From the NCBI RefSeq assembly GCF_003573695.1, contig NC_039366.1, positions 161,142,770 through 161,206,769 on the forward strand: a DNA stretch of 64,000 bases, in the 5' to 3' direction. This DNA comes from Papaver somniferum (Eukaryota > Streptophyta > Magnoliopsida > Ranunculales > Papaveraceae). Positions 59,837 through 64,000 of this stretch are shown here, piece after piece (position 1 is the stretch's first letter; each line of letters opens with the position of its first letter). The notes beneath the pieces were generated by a model that was given only the letters and a program-made list of their open reading frames with translations, made no database searches and was not told where the DNA came from. Both the position numbers and the translations under genes were made by a program.

Positions 59837-60382
59837 TTATGAGAAAGTATGGAACTGAAGATTTTCCAGCAAAGATCTATAGACTGGGATCATCCCGTTG
59901 ATGCACAAATCCACCAGTTGTTGTTCAGTAACGTTGGGATCCTGGCAATCCAAAGCCTGAATTCTGAACCTCTTCACATAATCGTTCGGATGTTCATTTT
60001 TCTTCTGAGCCATCCTTCCTAAGTCAGAAAGAGTAATCTGCTCAGAGACGAAGAAGTACTTCATGTAGAAGGCGTTAACCATTTCTCCCCAGTTAGCGAT
60101 GCTCCCAGGTGCAATGTTGTTGTACCAGGTGTATGCTCGGCCTGTCAGAGATTTCGATAATTCTTTCAGACGGACAACATGGTTGTGTTCATGCTCTCCT
60201 AATGCTTCCAAGAACCGAGAGACATGTTCCCGAGTATTCCCCGTTCCGTTGTAGAGTGTGAACGTTGGAGAGGTGTATCCTTTTGGAAGAGGGATCCTTT
60301 GCGTAACAGCTGGGTATGGAGGTTGATGACGATGAACAGATGGCGCGTTGCTTTTTCCCCGAGTCTCCATGAAACGCTCCAA
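59837..60382 (-). pseudogene. Element B gag (Retrotrans_gag domain), broken frame
   Basis: Reads HQPPYPAVTQRIPLPKGYTS, then FTLYNGTGNTREHVSRFLEA, LTGRAYTWYNNIAPGSIANW and EMVNAFYMKYFF, the classic capsid-type Retrotrans_gag fold of Gypsy elements, ending with RFRIQALDC. The same frame upstream (about 60827-60390) supplies an N-terminal region beginning LAGLRSGLVTNAND, where ATG has become TTG and a TAA interrupts. Downstream fragments (59605-59832) are frame-shifted. Gag packages the element RNA. This is the domain that element A lacks. Confidence 0.85.
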
Positions 60383-60863
60383 ATCTTCACGAGTGATGAA
60401 ACCTACAGACTCCTTCTCTGGTGGATTTTATGCAGTTCTGCAGACTTCATCATCATCTACCACATGGATTGGTGAAACTTCAGGGTCGACTTCTTTGGCT
60501 TTTCCCTTTTCTGACCCTTCCTTAGTTTTCTCTGACATTTTGTCTGCCAGAGTTTTGAGATGATACCTCCTTCTGAGTAGCGGCCATATCAGTTTGATTT
60601 TTGGGGAGAACCTCCTGGACTTTCATGAGATCGATGGTGGGTGGATTTTCTCTGACTTCTTCAGGATGCCGGACGAAAAGATGATGATTTTCGATATTGG
60701 TTTGAGGATGAGTGGTGTCACCACCATTGTTGGAAGCAGGAACGGTTTATGGAATGCCATCATTGTTATTGTTGCTAGTGCAAGCGTCGTTTGCATTTGT
60801 AACTAACCCAGACCTAAGACCAGCCAATTTGTGAAAATGTGATATTGCAACCGAGAGATTAAT

Positions 60864-60881
60864 CTCCCACTGCGGTCGCCA
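60864..60881 (-). other. Primer binding site of element B
   Basis: TGGCGACCGCAGTGGGAG on the minus strand, three bases from the 5' LTR end (CCATCCACA). It differs from the element A site at one position, so the same tRNA class primes both. Confidence 0.75.
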
Positions 60882-60884
60882 ATC

Positions 60885-63800
60885 TGTGGATGGGGAAAAA
60901 TGGTTTACTGGTCTTTTAGGGAAGTGAAGAGTCGAGCGTGTTGTCGAGACTCCTCGACCGAGAAAACTGCTGAACCTCATACATATGCACTGCAAAGGGA
61001 GTGCTTAGATTCTAGAGATCAATCTATAGGACTCCGGCCTAAACCAAGTCAATGGCCGTTCCAAAGTCAATTCGGTCGCAAAGAGGGAGATCGGTTGATC
61101 TGTAGGAGGGAAGCTGAGAATTGTGTGGAATCAATGATGATCAAGGATTGTGGATGTGTTGAAGGTTTCTGCAATAATTGGTAAACTGTGAAGTTTTTTG
61201 AATAAGTTTTGAAAGATTGATGAATTCTTGAGAGTGATTACTCGTAAAATTCTTGTTAGACGAGTGTTCGAGTATTCGAATCTTGTACTTCAATCATGGA
61301 TTCAGAGACTTATTTATATTGTCAGAGTGGTGAACACATTGATACCTATAAGTGTGACGTTTTCTTGAGTGAAAGAGTGGGAAAGTGGGAGATCGTGTTA
61401 AAGTCAGTTCCATGTCGTGTGGACACTTGACTGATCGTGCACCCACTACTTTGCTAACTCCTTCAACCGTTTGCACGACTTACGCACATTTCTCGTCGTG
61501 GATGAATCCACGTGTCGTAGACCACTAGACTAAAACCCTAAGTGATATCCCCCCATATGTGACGTGATTGATGTCTCACGAATCGTGGAGTCTGCATGAC
61601 AGACGTGTATTAATTATTCAGTTGTTGACTGATTAGACAGTGAGTCTAGGTTTTGTTGAATCGAGCATGAGTGATGAATGCTCATCGATTCATGGATCGA
61701 ACATGTAGTTCTCTGAAATGATGTCAATATTGTAGATTCAGTGATGAATTATTGACCAGTATTTGAGCGACTGAGCAAGTATTTATCAATTCAGCGAATT
61801 ACTGAATATTGAGAATTTGACGAGCAACTGAGCAAGTATTGCTCAATTCGACAAATTAATGATTATTGATAATTTGACGTGCAATTGAGCAAGTATTGCT
61901 CAATTCGGCGAATTAATGATTATTGATAATTTGACGTGCAATTGAGCAAGTATTGCCCAATTCGGCGAATTACTGAATATTGAGAATTTGACGAGCAACT
62001 GAGCAAGTATTGCTCAATTCGACAAATTAATGATTATTGATAATTTGACGTGCAATTGAGCAAGTATTGCTCAATTCGAAAAATTACTGATAAATTACTA
62101 AATATTGATAGCTGGATCAATATTCGAGCAACTGAGCAAGTATTGCTCAATTCGACGAATTACTGATAAATTACCAAATATTGATATCTGGATCAATATT
62201 TGAGCAACTGAGCAAGTATTGCTCAATTCGACGAATTATTTATTGGTGACGTGACCCAATAAGATATTAAAATATTGGTAGATTACCAAATGTTATATGA
62301 TTAATTCATATGTTGATTGTTGAATCAACATAAATTCATTAGTGTTTGAATCTTGCTCGGAATGATGATTCGTGGAGCATTTATTCGAAACCCTAATTTC
62401 AGATCAATTATCTGTTAATTAATGAATCGCTGAAAATAGGTCATGAATGATAGAGGGACCGAGCACATGGAATGATGGGCGTCCATGTGGTGCCCAGTGC
62501 TCGAGTGAGCATGCACCAGGGTCCTCAGTTGGAGGATTGGTGAAAGAATGATGATTAAATGCTTGTTTCATCGTTTATTGAAATATTGATGGATTCAGCA
62601 TTAGGTGATAATACCTAAGTATGGAAGATGGGACCGACCAAGAGGGCATGGAACCGGTTCTTGGTGGTCACGGGACCAGCTGTTGGTCGTTTGAGCAATC
62701 CCCATGTTGGTTGGAGAGAATTTGGGCCCAATATGAGTAATTGAGCGAATTAATTCAGAATTATGAAAACGTGTGGGACCGGATTTGTGCAAGCCCTAGG
62801 GATGACCCTGGTCGGTCAAGCAGGCATGCACGTGTTACTATGGTGTACGTGTTTCCGTACTGAGAGTTTTAGTTTTTTCTGATGTGCGTTTGAGCAACAT
62901 TGTGAATTTTCAGATGAGTTTCATCTTGACTAAAATTCTTGATTTTTGTTGGAATGAGCATATATGCTCAATTGATCAATATTTTTTAAATATTAAAATA
63001 AGCGTATTTTAACATTTAAAATTATCGTGAGAGGCTAGCCGGTCACGTGACCATGTTGGCTTTTGGTTTTTCATGATTCGAGCAAAATTTGAGAAATTAT
63101 GACGAAATCATGATTTTTGCTCAAACCAAGAAGTTTCATGAATTGAGGAAAATAATAATTATAAAAGACTAGGGATTGCAAGGTGTGGGACCGGCCACGG
63201 CTAAGGCATGGCCGGCCGGCTATGTTGCCTGGTCCCGCATACCTTTCCCTATTTTATAATATTATTTTTCATGAACCCGTGAAGTTATGGAGAATCCATG
63301 AGTTTTCGTTGAACGGAGGAGTTTCATGAGTTTAGGGAATAATAATTATAAAAAGTTAGGGATTGTGAGGTGTGGGACCGGCCACGGCTTGGGCTTGGCC
63401 GGCCTACTAGGTTGCACGGTCCCGCATACCTTTCTCTATTTTATAATATTATTTTTCACATACCCGTGAAGTTATGGAGAATTCATGAGTTTTGCACAAA
63501 CAAGGAAAGTTGCTAAAATCAAGGAGTTTTCATGAGTTCATGAAAATAATAAAATAAGGAAAATAACGGAAGAGGCATGGACCGGCCACGGCTAAGGCAC
63601 GGCCGGCCGTCCGGCCGGTGGGCCCGGCCCATGGCGCCTCTTATTATTTTATTATGATTTATTGTTTTCTCCTATTTGGCGTAGGATTCCTCATCTGTCC
63701 ATATTTTTGAATGCTCGTTTGTGCTTTCGGGTGCTCGGTCGTGCATCATTGTCGAGTACACTTACACCATTCTTGTGAGGCTTACTCAGTGATGGTTTAG

Positions 63801-64000
63801 ATGCACGATTGTTGAGTATTTATTGCTAATTTATGAAATTCAGTGGAGAATGATTCATGAAACTGAGTAATAAAAGTGAGTAGTTGTTTATTATCAATCC
63901 ATAAGATCAGCCGTGGATTCGACCATGAATTCGGAATAATAGAGTCGAATATTACCATTCCATGGGATCGTGGATTCGACCATAGAATCGGAGTAATTAA
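60885..64000 (-). repeat. Element B 5' LTR, incomplete (window edge)
   Basis: Collinear with 50838 to about 53970 at high identity, with the same eight-unit palindrome array (61765-62240), three GC cores and the start of the hairpin array. About 580 bp of its beginning should lie beyond position 64000. Confidence 0.95.

Larger units (their letters stand above)
50838..64000 (-). mobile_element. Element B: Tat-type Gypsy element on the minus strand, 5' LTR cut by window edge
   Basis: The 3' LTR is 50838-54530 and the 5' LTR runs from 60885 past the end of the window. The primer site TGGCGACCGCAGTGGGAG (minus, 60864-60881) and the polypurine AGCAGGGGACTTAA before 54530 match those of element A in kind. 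The interior (54531-60884) keeps gag and a decayed protease, but there is no RT, RNase H or integrase. The LTRs share the hairpin and GC arrays with element A but are clearly diverged, so it is a related family. A target duplication cannot be checked. Confidence 0.9.

Overview
This window looks like repeat-rich intergenic DNA from a flowering plant, almost certainly a eudicot. The evidence is AT-rich sequence, one GRAS-family gene with a 5'UTR intron, a plant L1-type LINE, and nested Ty1/Copia and Ty3/Gypsy LTR elements that include the plant-specific Tat lineage with its second, archaeal-type RNase H. A poppy-family (Papaveraceae) source is only a guess from the general look of the Copia LTRs. 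There is no bacterial or organellar gene organisation and no CRISPR array.

Layout. 1-8227 is a stack of nested LTR fragments: a Copia 3' LTR (615-3028) sits in a Gypsy LTR fragment (3029-3694), which sits in another Copia LTR (3695-4744), which sits in an older minus-strand Copia-type LTR (4745-5289 plus 7965-8227). That older LTR also took a complete LTR (5290-7964). The whole stack interrupts a decayed L1 LINE (8228-11988), which carries a probable MITE and a 409-bp tandem duplication in its reverse transcriptase. 11989-16607 is unassigned repeat sequence split by a minus-strand LTR (12757-15489). 16608-19190 is a solo Gypsy-type LTR with a perfect CCAGG target duplication and a tandem array with an exact 225-bp period. 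It lies just upstream of the only host gene, a GRAS/SCARECROW-LIKE (SCL14/SCL33-type) regulator at 19766-22009, whose frame is broken twice, apparently in homopolymer runs.

22838-38824 is a full-length Tat-lineage Gypsy element ('element A', 15,987 bp, TSD GATGG, LTRs of about 3.7 kb). It has a recognisable protease-RT-RNaseH-aRNaseH-integrase frame, broken mostly by TAG codons, but has lost the gag core. Between integrase and the 3' LTR it carries two antisense genes: an acidic-tail protein, and a three-exon gene with two good GTAAGT...TCGTAG introns encoding about 281 residues. 40497-49386 is a full-length minus-strand Sirevirus-like Copia element (TSD AACCT). It encodes gag and a small accessory ORF but has no pol, so it is a gag-only (TR-GAG type) non-autonomous element. 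50838 to the end of the window is a second Tat-type element on the minus strand ('element B') that keeps gag but has lost pol, the reverse of element A. Its 3' region contains exon-like stretches on the opposite strand.

The strongest leads are the spliced antisense gene of element A, the gag-plus-accessory-ORF Copia element, and the ordered palindrome or tandem arrays inside the Gypsy LTRs.
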